DNA of 64,000 bases from Microglena sp. YARC (lineage: Eukaryota > Chlorophyta > Chlorophyceae > Chlamydomonadales > Chlamydomonadaceae). The translations under genes were made by a program, and so were the position numbers. Positions 23,161-34,049 of the stretch are shown here, one piece after another; the first letter of the stretch is position 1; each line of letters starts with the position of its first letter. The notes under the pieces were generated by a model that did not search any database, was not told the DNA's origin, and saw only the letters and a program-made list of their open reading frames with translations. The stretch spans positions 17,791,405-17,855,404 of the forward strand of contig CM039464.1 of assembly GCA_022414725.1 (NCBI GenBank). Direction: 5' to 3'.

Positions 23161-26100
23161 GTTCCAGAAGACTGTTGAGTTGCCCGCCTTCCCTCGCGGT
23201 AGCCATATCGTAACTCGCACCATCTACGAAGCATGCTCTGAGCTAGCTGAGTTTGAGGTTGGGCTGGCCAACTTGTTCTGTATGCACACGTCAGCCAGCC
23301 TGACAATCAACGAGAATGCATCTCCAGGTGTACCGCTGGACCTTGCGGTACGAGGGTGTTGATGGGAGGTTCACTTTTTTTTTTTTTTTTTTTTCTGTGG
23401 GCTTGGCTTGGCTGTGGCTGGGCTGAACTGGCCTTGGCTTGGCTTGGTTTGGGCTTGGCAACTAGTTCTGCATGCACATGTCAGCCAGCCTGACAATCAA
23501 CGAGAATGCATCTCCAGATGTACCGCTGGACCTTGCGGTACGAGGGTGTTGATGGGAGGTTCACATTGCTCTTGTTTTATTTATTTCTTTTGGTTTTGTT
23601 TGTTTTTGTGGGATTGGCTTGGCTGTGGCTGGGCTGAACTGGCCTTGGCTTGGCTTGGTTTGGGCTTGGCAACTAGTTCTGCATGCACATGTCAGCCAGC
23701 CTGACAATCAGCGAGAATGCATCTTCAGATGTACCGCTGGACCTTGCGGTTCGAGGGTGTTGATGGGAGGTTCACATTATTTTGTTTTGGTTTGTTCCTT
23801 TTGGTTTTCTTTGTTTTTGTTGGCTGGGCTTGGCTTGGCTTGGCTTTGGCTTGGCTTGGCAACTAGTTTTGCATGCACACGCCAGCCTGACTGTCAATCA
23901 ACGAGAATGCCTTTCCAGTTGTACCGCTGGAACTTGCGGTGCAAGGGTGTTGATGGGAGGTTGGGTTATTGGGTAGGGTTCCATTAAAAACAGGAGAATG
24001 TTTGTACTAAATTTGAGTTGGATCGTTTTCGTCACAGCTAAAGACAACGAGCAGCCAAATTGCTGGCTGGAGCCATGTAACCAAGTTAAATTGAAAGATC
24101 AATCTTATTTTGTCGCCATTCTGTTGCTGCGTGGCGACGCACAGGTCCGGCTAAACTAGTCAGAAACGCCCCCCCAACCCCCCCGGGCTCCGCGCTTCCC
24201 GGGTTTTGGGGGGCAGCGCGTTGCACTGGGGTCGAACCGAGTCGCTCAATTTGCAACGCGTCGTACGAAGAAGAAAAAAAGTGGTTCAAGCCCACCAGAG
24301 CCAGGTTTAGGGTTTAGGGTTTAGGGTTTAAGGCTTAAGGTTTAAGCCCGCCAGAGCCATGTGACCACGCTCAGATTTCCCCCTCTATGTGTTTCTATAG
24401 GACCACTTGACTTGCTCTAGCGCCTGTAGTACGCGTGCCGTAAAGGAATCGTTTTGTGTAGGGCATACCAGAGACCACAAATGAATAACGGTGCATTTCT
24501 ATTGGACCACTTGACTTGCTCTAGCGCCTGTAGCACGCGTGCCGTAAAAGGAATCGTTTTGTGTAGGGCATACCATAGACCACAAATGAATAACGGTGCA
24601 TTTCTATTGGACCACTTGACTTGTGATAGCGTCTGTAGTATGCGTGTCGTAATGATAGTAATGATAACGCCTGGTGGGGCGTGGAAGTAATATTCATCCT
24701 GGGTGTGTATTACGGGTAACACGCAAAAAAAAAGATAACGCCTGGAGGGGCGTGGTGTTAAGGGGACCCTCCCGTACGCTGCAGCTGGGGGAAATCACCA
24801 TGGTAGACATAGTAAGTGTCACCCTCCAGGCGGGAGGGACTCCTTCATGCGACGTGTGGAAAGAATGCTGGTACAGGAGGCGATAGAGGGTAACACGCAT
24901 GTATTACGGGTAACACACTGTGTGTCGATTAACATTTTTGGCGCATTTTTTTGGATTGTCGGTAATTCACGGCCACCCAGGACAAACACTAAACTCAACT
25001 GAAATAACTGAACTCAACTAATAGAACTCCCTCTGAAGTCAAACTCTAAACTGATCATCCTTCTGAACTCAAACTTCAAATCTCAAAGTGAATTTCAACT
25101 GAATCTTAACTGAACCTCAACCAAATCTAAACTGATCGCCCCTCTGAACTCATCCCTCTGAACTCGTCCATCTGAACTTAACTCAAACCCAAACCTAAAT
25201 CCAAACCCAAACCTAAACCCAAACCCAGTCTACCCCCAAATTTCTTCCCCCAACCCTCTTACCTCCTAATGGTGCATTTCCATTGGGCCACTTGACTTGA
25301 GTTGAGTCAACTTGAGTTAGACAGACTTGACTTAGCAATTGCGCGACTTGACTAAGCATTTGCATGAGTTAACTCAAGTCGAGCCTTTTGTGTGTCCATT
25401 GATTGCACCTGTACTGCTCAGATTTGCAGAGAGAAGTACAGCTCTAGTCAAGCCCAGCTAATACAAGTTTCAAAAAGGGACTCGAGTTTTTTTGTTTTAG
25501 TTGTGAAAGGATTTTCACCCCAGCAGGTGACCCACCTGACACAAACCAGCGACACCAAGGATTCAGTTCGAATGGCGTTGCCACTCCTACAAAAGAGTAG
25601 GCGCACTTTGGTTGAGTTGAGCCAGGAGCCTCGAGTTGAGCTAAATAAAATTGACTTGAAATGGACTTGACTAGACTTGACTTAGTTAAACGGATTCATA
25701 AAGAGTGGGGCGTGAATTCACTCAAGTCAAGTCAAGTTTGTTTTGAAGGAATTGGCCATAAACATTAAGTATATGGCAGCCATAAGCCCAGGTGTGGACT
25801 TTTGTGGGGTCGACTCGAGTCCAATGGAAATTTGACTTTAAATTCGATTCCAGAACAACACGCAATCCTGTTTCGACGAACGGTAGAGCATGTCGAAACA
25901 AGGGGTTCGAGGTTTGAATCTCTACGGATGCGCTTAAGTGTTCGGGGTCGCTGTCAACCGCCATGGTAGCTTTGTCCAGGTTAAGTAGCAGCCCGTTCAA
26001 TACCGCCGTAAGACGGGGCTCCCTTATAACCACGCCCCACTGACGTTATCATTGCTATCATCACGGCACACGTACTCCAGGCACTAACGCTAGTCAAGTG

Positions 26101-26655
26101 GTCCAATATAAATGCACCGTTATTTATTTGTGGTCCATGGTATGCCCTCCACAAAACAATTCCTGTATGACAGGCGTACTTCAGGCGCTAGAGCAAGTCA
26201 AGTGGTCAAATAAAATTGCACCGTTTTTCATTTGTGGTCCATGGTATGCCCTCCACAAAACAATTCCTGCTCGACACGCGTACTACAGGCACTATTGCAA
26301 GTCAAGTGGTCAAATATATATGCACCGTTTTTCATTTGTGGTCCATGGTATGCCCTGGTGGTGGTGGTGGAGATAATGATGATGATAATGATGATGATGA
26401 TGATGAGGAGGAGGAGGAGGAGGAGGAGGAGGAGGAGGAGGAGGAGGAGGAGGAGGACATTTTTTCCTGGTGCTCTACTGGATTCCAAACGTGCCCGCAG
26501 CTTGACGGAGCCAAGGGGGACTTACGAACATCATGCCCCCCCCACACACCGCCACCCACACACCCACACACCCACACACACCACCCCCACCCACACACCC
26601 ACACAAACACCCACCCACCCACTCACGCACCCCCACCCATGCACACAAACATACA

Positions 26656-26730
<75 letters not shown>

Positions 26731-27152
26731 ACAAACACACACACACACAAAAGTGCCTTAACCCGAAATGACTTCTTTCAATTTTTCTCTCTTGCCCTTT
26801 CCAGGATTCTCTGGACCGGATTGTACCGGAAGGTAGAATGTACCGTCACCTGGACGAGGGTATGGACGACATGCCAGCCCATGTGAAGGTACAGAAAAGT
26901 GCAAGGGATTTTTGGCGACCGTCTGACCATGATGAAGCCAGGCACGTCAGCCAACAGTCTCGTAACTAACTCGCTTCCCTTGCCACCTGTTGCTCCGTCG
27001 CGATCACTCTCCGCCAATTTTTAGCGTCGCAGGCGACGGTGCATCGAACTTGTTGTCTAGTACCTATGTTTAAGAATATAAAGTTTTTGTAATCAGCCTT
27101 ATCCCTTCAGCCCCTCCCCCCCCCCCCACCCCACCCCACACACACACGCACA

Positions 27153-27200
<48 letters not shown>

Positions 27201-28133
27201 GGCCCAGGTCTCCCTCAGCAATCATAATTAGGGAACGGCAAATCATATGATACCATACAAAAATCATACGATTTAATATCATATGATATGATGCCCCAGG
27301 CCAAAGTTACCTAGTCAGACCACCGGCATCATATGATATCGTATGATATCATATGATGACACGATATCATATGATATCATATTTCGGATCCCTAATCATA
27401 ATAAAGAGTCAAAGTAGGATGCAAAAATGCACCTTTTTCCCAACGATGCATCGCAATTCTGTCGCCGCATGGCGACGCATGGGTCTGGCTAAACTAGTCA
27501 GAAACTTCTCCCTCAAAGCCTCTGGGCTCTGCGCTTCGCGCCGCACAAAACAAAACAGTGGGTTTGCCCAAATGCAAGCAAACGATTTAATATCATATGA
27601 TATGATGCCCCAGACCAAAGTTACCTCGTCAGACCGCCGGCATCATATGATGCCGCACAAAACAAAACAGGGGGTTGGTCCCAATGCAAGCAAACAGGCT
27701 GGCTCCCTCAACTTCACGCAAAGCAAACAGGCTGGCTCCCTCAACTTACGTACACACCAATGCACACACAAACACACAGACCCACACCCATCCCCACCCA
27801 CACTATCCTATACCCTAGCCCCATCCACACTCTCCCTCCAGAGTTCTCTAATGGGAGCCCGCTTGAAAGTCCTTGTTGCACACACACACACTAATTCATA
27901 CACACACCAATGCACACGCAAACACAAACAAAGAAGGGAAAAAACGCTGAAACAAACTAAAAAACAGCAACAAACACAAACGCCGATACAAACACAAAAA
28001 AAAAAACAGACGCACACCCATCCTCACGCACACAATCCTATCCCCTATCCGCTTCCACACTCTCCCTCCAGAGTTCTCTTATGGGAGACAGCTTGAAAGT
28101 CCTTGTTGCACACACACACACTAATGCATGCAG

Positions 28134-28174
<41 letters not shown>

Positions 28175-31100
28175 AATGCACACAGACGCAAACACAGAAG
28201 AAGAAAAAAACGCTGAAACAAACCCAAACACAGCAACAAACACAAACACCGAAACAGACACAAACACAAATACACAGACGCACAACCATCCCCACGCACA
28301 CTATCCCATCTTATCCGAAACAAACACAAACATTGACACACAAACAAACACACACTAAGACACACAAACAAAGCACACAAAAGCACACGCAATCACTAAT
28401 GCGCACACAATCATTAACACACAACCACAAACACACAGACTCACACCCATCCCCACCCGGACCCTGCCTACCTCTCTCCCTACAGCGCTCTCTCATAGGA
28501 CACACACAAGCACGAGCACAGAAACAACAACAAACATAGAAGAAAACAAAACAGACTCACACCCATCCCCACCCACGCCCTCATCACCTCTCTCCCTCCA
28601 GAGCTCTTTCATGGGAGCCAGCTTGAGGGTGCCTGTTACACTCGCCCACTAATGCACACACAAACACACATACTCGCACCCATCCCCACCCACACTATCC
28701 TATCCCCTATTCCCTTCCACACTCTCCCTACAGAGCTCCATCATGGGAGCCAGCTTGACGGTGTCTGTTACACACACACCAAGCATTGAATGCACACACA
28801 AACACAAACACAGCAACAAACGCAAATGCCGAAATTAAAACAAACTTACACAAATTCACAGACTCACACCCTGCCTACCTCTCTCCCTCCAGAGATCTTT
28901 AATGGGAGCCAGCTTGACGGTGCCTGTCACACACACAAACACAAACACGGAAACAAACACACAGACTCACACCCATCCCCACCCACACCCTGCGTACCTC
29001 TCTCCCTTCAGAGCTCTCTAATGGGACACACACAAACACGAACACGGAAACAAACACACAGACTCACACCGATCCCCACCCACACCCTGCCTATCACTCT
29101 CCCTCCAGAGCTCTTTAATGGGAGCCAGCTTGACGGTGCCTGTTACCGGTGGTCGATTCGCCTTTGGTATATGGCAGGTGGGTTATAAAAAAAAAAAAAA
29201 AAAAAAAAAAATGAAAGAAAAAAAAAGAAAAAAAAAACATTGTCCGGGGGGGCCTCAGGAAGTTGCTCGTGTACTGCATGTCGGAATCGGGACCTAAATG
29301 GGTCGTAAGCCCCAAAACCATCGAAAAAAGTCGATGAAGTGTCGGGGGAGGGGCAGATATCGCCCCTTAAAAAAGAGGGTAGGGGGGGGGGGGGGGGGGG
29401 GGGGGTCCGGTCGCTTTCAGAAATTTCCTCTGGGGAAAACTGTTAGAGGCCAAAACTTCCTCAGGACTCGGTCTCTGATTAAGCAGACCTATGACACAAG
29501 CTCGATGAGATCTTTCCGAACCCGCGCTTATTTCCGACAACGAGTAAATATGGAGGCGCGATCCTCTAGATCCAAGTCGAGGCACCTGGTGACCTGGCAG
29601 ATCCTAGTATCATGGTCGAGCTGGTTTCAGAAATATCATCGTAACTTCCTCACCAGACGGAATCTGACGAAGTGAAGTACACCCACGAAACTGGTTTGAC
29701 AAGAGCATTTCGAATCCGCGCTTGTTTTCGAGAATGAGTTAATGTGTCGAGGTGGTGCTCGAGTTGTGACCTCCACAGGTTCTAAGTACTAAGTACAAAA
29801 AAGTGTCTAAGTTGGGCCAAACCAGAAACTCAGTATTTCCTCCCCAAACTTCTTGGGTGTATGGAGGGTACTTGGCATGCAACTTGGGCTTAACACCACC
29901 TTCAAATTCTGAAACACCAAAACTTGCTGGCTCAGCTTAGAATCAGGGCTAGGAAAGGGTGCTTGCTTGATCATGTTGTTAAACTTTGCTCAAATCCAAA
30001 TGTAAGACCACAAATGTATAAAGCTCGTCGAGGGGATCACTATAGACCCTACTTCGACCCCCTAATTATAATTTATGAAGGAGATATGGGCCTTTGGGGG
30101 GCAGGGGGGGGGGGGGGGGGGGGGGGGGGGGATAAGGCAGATTACAAAACTTCCCGACATAAGTATATGAAAAAAACTTCTTCAAGGCCCCCTGACATTG
30201 TCACGTTTACATTTTGCCTCGTAAAAAAAAACGAACTCAGGGTCCCGTCGAAAAAACAATTGTTTGGGTTTCAGTTCTTCTACGCCTTTTTTAAGCCCTT
30301 CCTATCACGATTGGGCAAGTCCCTTAAGCCTATTTGGCCTACCCCTGGACTGTAATATAAAGGTAATGATAACGCCTGGTGGGGCGTTGTGTTAAAGGAG
30401 CCCGTCGTACGCAGGTGGGGAGCGGTCTCCTACCTCAACTGGACAAGCTACCATAGCGGTTGACGACGACCTGCAACGCCAAGAGCGACCGGAGGGGGAG
30501 TCGACCCCCCCAACTCTTCATCCTCAAGCGATCTGGTCTACCACTAGACCATTGTATATCACTGAAAGGGACTACCCCTGGACTGTAACAATTTATTCTC
30601 TTGCATTGTCAGGGCATCTACTTCATTGAGCACCGCGACTGCGGAGGTCGATTTCAACCTTGGCAGAAAAACATGGCTCATTAAACCAGATTTTTTTTTG
30701 TCAGAGCATCTACTTCATTGACCACCACCATAAACACCACCACCACCACCATTACACTGACAGGGCATCTACTTGAATGAGCCCCACCACCACCACCACC
30801 ACCACCACCACACCACCACCACCACCACCACCACCACCACCATTACACTGCCAGGGCATCTACTTGAATGAGCCCCACCACCACCACCATTACACTGACA
30901 GGGCATCTACTTGAATGAGCCCCACCACCACCACCATCATCATCACCACCAACACCAACACCAACACCACCGTCACCACCACCATAAACGCCACCACCAC
31001 CACCACCATTACACTGCCAGGGCATCTACTTGAATGAGCCCCACCACCACCACCATTACACTGACAGTGCATCTACTTGAATGAGCCCCACCACCACCAC

Positions 31101-31285
31101 CATCATCATCACCACCAACACCAACACCAACACCACCGTCACCACCACCATAAACGCCACCACCACCACCATTACACTGCCAGGGCATCTACTTGAATGA
31201 GCACCGCGACTCGGGAGGTCCAAGGAGGTTGGTCATCACTGTGCAGGTAACATACCCTGATCATGCCTACCGTATGTTTTGTTAA
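23161..31285 (+). CDS. Gene B: YjbQ/UPF0047 family protein, four exons recognised
   Basis: Exons 23161-23347, 26805-26888, 29109-29177 and 31184-31246 join in consistent phase. They code for [19 protein letters not shown], then [20 protein letters not shown], then [44 protein letters not shown] and [21 protein letters not shown]. This covers most of the 130-140-residue YjbQ fold, a small trimeric protein whose E. coli member has weak thiamine-phosphate-synthase activity; its main role is unsettled. The family signatures [11 protein letters not shown], the DDMPAH loop and the EHR motif are intact. The N-terminal residues were not found upstream. The C-terminus either reads on to TAA at 31,283-31,285 or splices further; a second copy of the last exon edge at about 32,012-32,056 ends in TGA. 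Confidence 0.88.
23260..23960 (+). repeat. Three copies of the 3' edge of gene B exon 1
   Basis: The segment from ttctgcatgcacatgtcagc to ttgatgggaggttcac recurs at about 23,465, 23,680 and 23,870 after the working exon, each with cttggcttggcttggtttgg spacers. The copies keep the TINENAS-type coding and read GAT (Asp) where the exon has GGT (Gly). Confidence 0.8.
24304..24346 (+). repeat. Interstitial TTTAGGG telomere-type repeats
   Basis: Four to five tttaggg units followed by ttaagg-type decayed units. TTTAGGG is the usual telomere repeat of plants and many green algae. Confidence 0.8.
24655..24900 (-). mobile_element. SINE-like fragment with duplicated 3' end
   Basis: The reverse complement shares the ccacgcccc..ggcgttatcat 3' end with the copies at 25,862 and 30,356. 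A second copy of this end is at 24,733-24,775. The tRNA-like head is missing or unrecognisable. Confidence 0.5.
25862..26050 (+). mobile_element. tRNA-derived SINE copy
   Basis: A tRNA-like head (gaacggtagagcatgtcg, B-box-like ggtttgaatctc at about 25,909-25,920) is followed by a body similar to the reverse of 30,356-30,490 (ggtcgctgtcaaccgccatgg...ccacgccccactgacgttat). Confidence 0.6.
26361..26760 (+). repeat. Microsatellite block before gene B exon 2
   Basis: (GAT)n and (GAG)n from 26,370 to 26,457, then C-rich (CA)n from 26,540 to 26,750. False acidic, Arg-rich and His/Thr-rich frames result. Confidence 0.9.
27240..27660. repeat. ATATGATAT palindromic repeats and a GC-rich repeat fragment
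   Basis: Short palindromes (atcatatgatat and variants) recur at 27,245-27,380 and 27,583-27,650. Between them, at 27,443-27,560, is a copy of the repeat seen at 24,110-24,280 and about 3,165-3,310 (cgccgcatggcgacgcatgg, ctaaactagtcagaaac). Confidence 0.65.
27770..29108 (+). repeat. Array of the 5' edge of gene B exon 3
   Basis: Copies of ctccag plus the bases coding [13 protein letters not shown] occur near 27,838, 28,073, 28,482, 28,598, 28,732, 28,890 and 29,010 before the intact exon at 29,109. Some copies mutate to [13 protein letters not shown] or [13 protein letters not shown]. Spacers are (CA)n with hexamer variants and cccatccccacccacac blocks. Confidence 0.8.
29178..30338. other. 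Intron of gene B, no gene seen
   Basis: A poly-A tract (29,187-29,240), G runs (29,384-29,406 and 30,104-30,131) and unique-looking DNA between. No conserved frame. Confidence 0.5.
30356..30571 (-). mobile_element. tRNA-derived SINE with perfect 17-bp target duplication
   Basis: Flanked by ctacccctggactgtaa at 30,339-30,355 and 30,572-30,588, identical on both sides. On the minus strand the head has an A-box-like TGGTCTAGTGG (30,551-30,541) and a B-box-like GGGTCGACTCC (30,507-30,497), spaced as in a tRNA. Then comes a body ending ggcgttatcattac. Target duplications of this length are typical of LINE-mobilised SINEs. Confidence 0.82.
30605..31183 (+). repeat. Array of the 5' edge of gene B exon 4, about seven copies
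   Basis: The string cagggcatctacttgaatga (coding GIYLNE, with its acceptor) occurs at about 30,611, 30,702, 30,759, 30,853, 30,899, 31,017 and 31,064 before the working exon at 31,184. (CCA)n separates the copies. The first two read ttcattga instead of ttgaatga. Confidence 0.85.
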
Positions 31286-31570
31286 TTATTATATATATAG
31301 AAGCCCGGGGTTGGGGTGTGGGGGGGGACATTATTCAGGTGAGATACCATGTTCATGCCTACCGTATGTTTTGTTAATTGTTATATATAGAAGCCAGGGT
31401 GGGGTGGGGGGGGGGGGGGGATCACTGTGCAGGTAACATACCCTGATCATGCCTACCGTATGTTTTGTTAATTAATATATATATAGAAGCCCAGGGTGGG
31501 GGGGGTTATTATTCAGGTGACGTACCATGTTCATGCCTACCATATGTTTTGTTAATTATTATATATAGAA

Positions 31571-31604
<34 letters not shown>

Positions 31605-31905
31605 TATTATTCAGGTGAGATACCATGTTCATGCCTACCGTTTGTTTTGTTAATTATTATATATAGAAGCCAGGGGTGTGTGTGTGTGCGGGGGGGGTAT
31701 TATTCAGGTGAGATACCATGTTCATGCCTACCGTATGTTTTGTTAATTATTATATATATAGAAGCCAGGGGTGGGTGTGTGTGTGTGTGTGGGGTATTAT
31801 TTCAGGTGAGATACCATGTTCATGCCTACCGTATGTTTTGTTAATTATTATATATAGAAGGCGGGGGGGGGGTACTATTCAGGTAACATACCATGTTCAT
31901 GCCTT
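31247..31905 (+). repeat. About 100-bp tandem array after gene B exon 4
   Basis: Units hold caggt(g/a)a(g/c)ataccatg, ttcatgcctaccgtatg, ttttgttaattattatatat and a G-rich run. Seven units are visible. The unit starts at the donor site of exon 4, so the array repeats that splice border. Confidence 0.8.
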
Positions 31906-32011
31906 CCGTTTACTATTATTATTACTATTTCCACAAAGTATTTGTTTGTTGGAACTTATTAATTGTATTATTATATATATTATTATACATATTATATTAT
32001 TTTATACACAG

Positions 32012-32056
32012 TGACCCCGGAGGTCCCAGGAGGTTGGTCATCACTGTTCAGGTGTG
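32012..32056 (+). other. Detached copy of the last exon edge of gene B, ending in TGA
   Basis: After a cacag acceptor the frame reads [15 protein letters not shown] and stops. It may be the true terminal exon or a duplicate. The copy at 31,184 has the fuller sequence. Confidence 0.5.
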
Positions 32057-32289
32057 ATACCATGTCCATACATAAATGGTCATATGTGGTCTCGTGAGAA
32101 TATCTCCGGTATCAATAAGTCTTATAATTGGGATATCTTATATAATGTTTCGTTTTTTTGTGATTTGAAGTGAAACCTGAAAAGTAGGTTGTGACACACA
32201 CACACACGGACACACACACAGTTTTGACAGGCTAATCCCTCAATCAAAAAAACTGTACACACATGTTTTATTACTGCGAAGCCCGGGAG

Positions 32290-32835
32290 GGTGGTGTTCA
32301 CTGATCAGGTTCTGGTGAGATTACCCTTTCAGGTTCTGGTGAGATTACCCTTTTTGAAATCAGGTTCTGGTGAGATTACCCTTTTTGAGATCAGGTTCTG
32401 GTGAGATTACCTTTTTTGAGATCAGGTTCTGGTGAGATTACCCTTTTTGAGATCAGGTTCTGGTGAGATTACCCTTTTCATCATGAACTCTCTTTTTAAA
32501 ATTTTATTTTTTGTACGGCCGGTTCATAATAGTTTTTATTGCTATTCCATGTTTTAGAATCCCCACCCATATCCTCTCATCACCCCCACCCATATCCTCT
32601 CATCACCCCCACCCATATCCTCTAATCACCCCCACCCATATCCTCTCATCACCCCCACCCATATCCTCTCATCACCCCCACCCATATCCTCTCATCACCC
32701 CCACCCATATCCTCTCATCACCCCCACCCATATCCTCTCATCACCCCCACCCATATCCTCTCATCACCACCACCCATATCCTCTCATCACCCCCACCCAT
32801 ATCCTCTCATCACCCCCACCCTTATCCTCTCATAG
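32290..32835 (+). repeat. Two minisatellites: 31-bp and 23-bp units
   Basis: At 32,305-32,475 a caggttctggtgagattacc unit repeats about six times. At 32,559-32,835 a cacccccacccatatcctct unit repeats about 12 times. The rest up to 33,245 is (TG)n and unique DNA with no gene. Confidence 0.88.
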
Positions 32836-32987
32836 GAGTAGGAGTAGAGGCAGGGGTAGGGGTAGGGGTGCAGAAAATAGTGTATCATGGTTGTGAGGGG
32901 TGCCGTAGGGGTGCAGAAAAGGGCGCCGAAACCCCCCAAGATTGGCAGTGTGGCAGTGTGGATGTGGCTGTGTGTGTGTGCAAGTGT

Positions 32988-33031
<44 letters not shown>

Positions 33032-33245
33032 TGATGGTGGTGGTGGGTGGGTGGGTGGGTGGGGGGGGCTTATGAACACCGGTGTGCATGCCCCATCCAA
33101 ATGCTGATAGACTATGTAATCAAAATGCAACTTGGTAAACTCAAGCCAGGGGGGGGGGGTCTAATGATTACTGCAAGTTAGGAGAAGTTACCTGCCACAC
33201 CCATAAGCTGAGGGCATACTACCCTCACCTACAGGTACTTGCTCA

Positions 33246-33477
33246 CAGTGTTTTTATTTCAGATTTCTGTAGTCCAGGTTGAGTAGCTACTTGGGCTACT
33301 CAACCCTGATTTCAGGATAGTTGCGTAGCCATAGCATGGCGGGGCGCGAAGCGCGGAGCCTGGTGGGGTCGGGGCGGGTCAGGGAGCAGCGCGTCCCGAT
33401 ATCGGGGGGTCCGGGGGGTGTAGCATTCTACGGAATGGCGACGGAATGGCGACGCGTCGTCGAAAAATGAAACACTG
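33246..33477 (+). mobile_element. hAT-like MITE, copy 2 (232 bp)
   Basis: Ends CAGTGTTT/AAACACTG. Target duplication CTTGCTCA (33,238-33,245) and CTTGCCCA (33,478-33,485). Sequence closely matches copy 1. Confidence 0.88.
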
Positions 33478-33622
33478 CTTGCCCAACTTCAAAAAAGCTC
33501 AAATAGGGGGTGGGGGGGGCGTATGAACATCGGGGTGCATGCCCCATCCAAATGCTGATAGACTGTGTAATCAAAATTCAGCTTGCTTTACTCAAGCCAT
33601 GGGAGGAGGGGGGGGAAAGCTA

Positions 33623-33738
33623 CCCTCCAGTGAGCTAGCATCCACAAGCCAGATCTCCTTGGGTTTAGGGTTTAGGTTGTAGGGTTTAGGGTTTAGGGTA
33701 TAGGAGATCTGGCTTGTGGATGCTAGCTCACTGGAGGG
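33623..33738. repeat. Perfect 37-bp inverted repeat enclosing TTTAGGG repeats
   Basis: Arms 33,623-33,659 and 33,702-33,738 are exact reverse complements (ccctccagtgagctagcatc... against its complement). The 42-bp loop consists of gggtttaggg-type telomeric units with two variants. It sits midway between two MITE copies in opposite orientation. Confidence 0.92.
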
Positions 33739-33818
33739 GTCAAATGATTATTGCAACTAAGGAGAAGTTACCTTTCCACACCCATAAGCTGCTTTTTTAT
33801 CTGTGACAAGAGTTTCAC

Positions 33819-34041
33819 CAGTGTTTCATTTTTGGACGACGCGTCGCCATTCCGTCGCCATTCCGTAGAATGCTCCACCCCCCGGACTCCCCGATATTGG
33901 GTCGCGTTGCCCCCCCACCCCCCCAGGCTCCGCGCTTCGCGCTCCGCCATGCGATGGCTACTCAACTATCCTGAAATCAGGGTTGAGAAGCCCAAGTAGC
34001 TACTCAACCTGGACTACAGAAATCTGAAATAAAAAACACTG
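33819..34041 (-). mobile_element. hAT-like MITE, copy 3 (223 bp, inverted)
   Basis: Reverse orientation relative to copies 1 and 2. Target duplication AGTTTCAC (33,811-33,818) and AGTTTCAT (34,042-34,049). Confidence 0.88.
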
Positions 34042-34049
34042 AGTTTCAT

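Larger units (their letters stand above)
24395..26360. repeat. Large inverted repeat with three-unit tandem arms
   Basis: The left arm (24,395-24,660) has three roughly 115-bp units containing ggaccacttgacttgctcta and gggcataccatagaccacaa. The right arm (26,085-26,360) has three such units in reverse orientation. Inside each arm sits SINE-type sequence, again inverted relative to the other (24,655-24,900 minus, 25,862-26,050 plus). The spacer holds ttgacttgagttgag-type repeats. No transposase frame is present. Confidence 0.7.

Noticed and set aside
26216..26886. Glu-rich and His/Thr-rich frames
   Set aside because: Translation of (GAG)n and (CA)n microsatellites; only 26,805-26,888 is a real exon, in a different reading.
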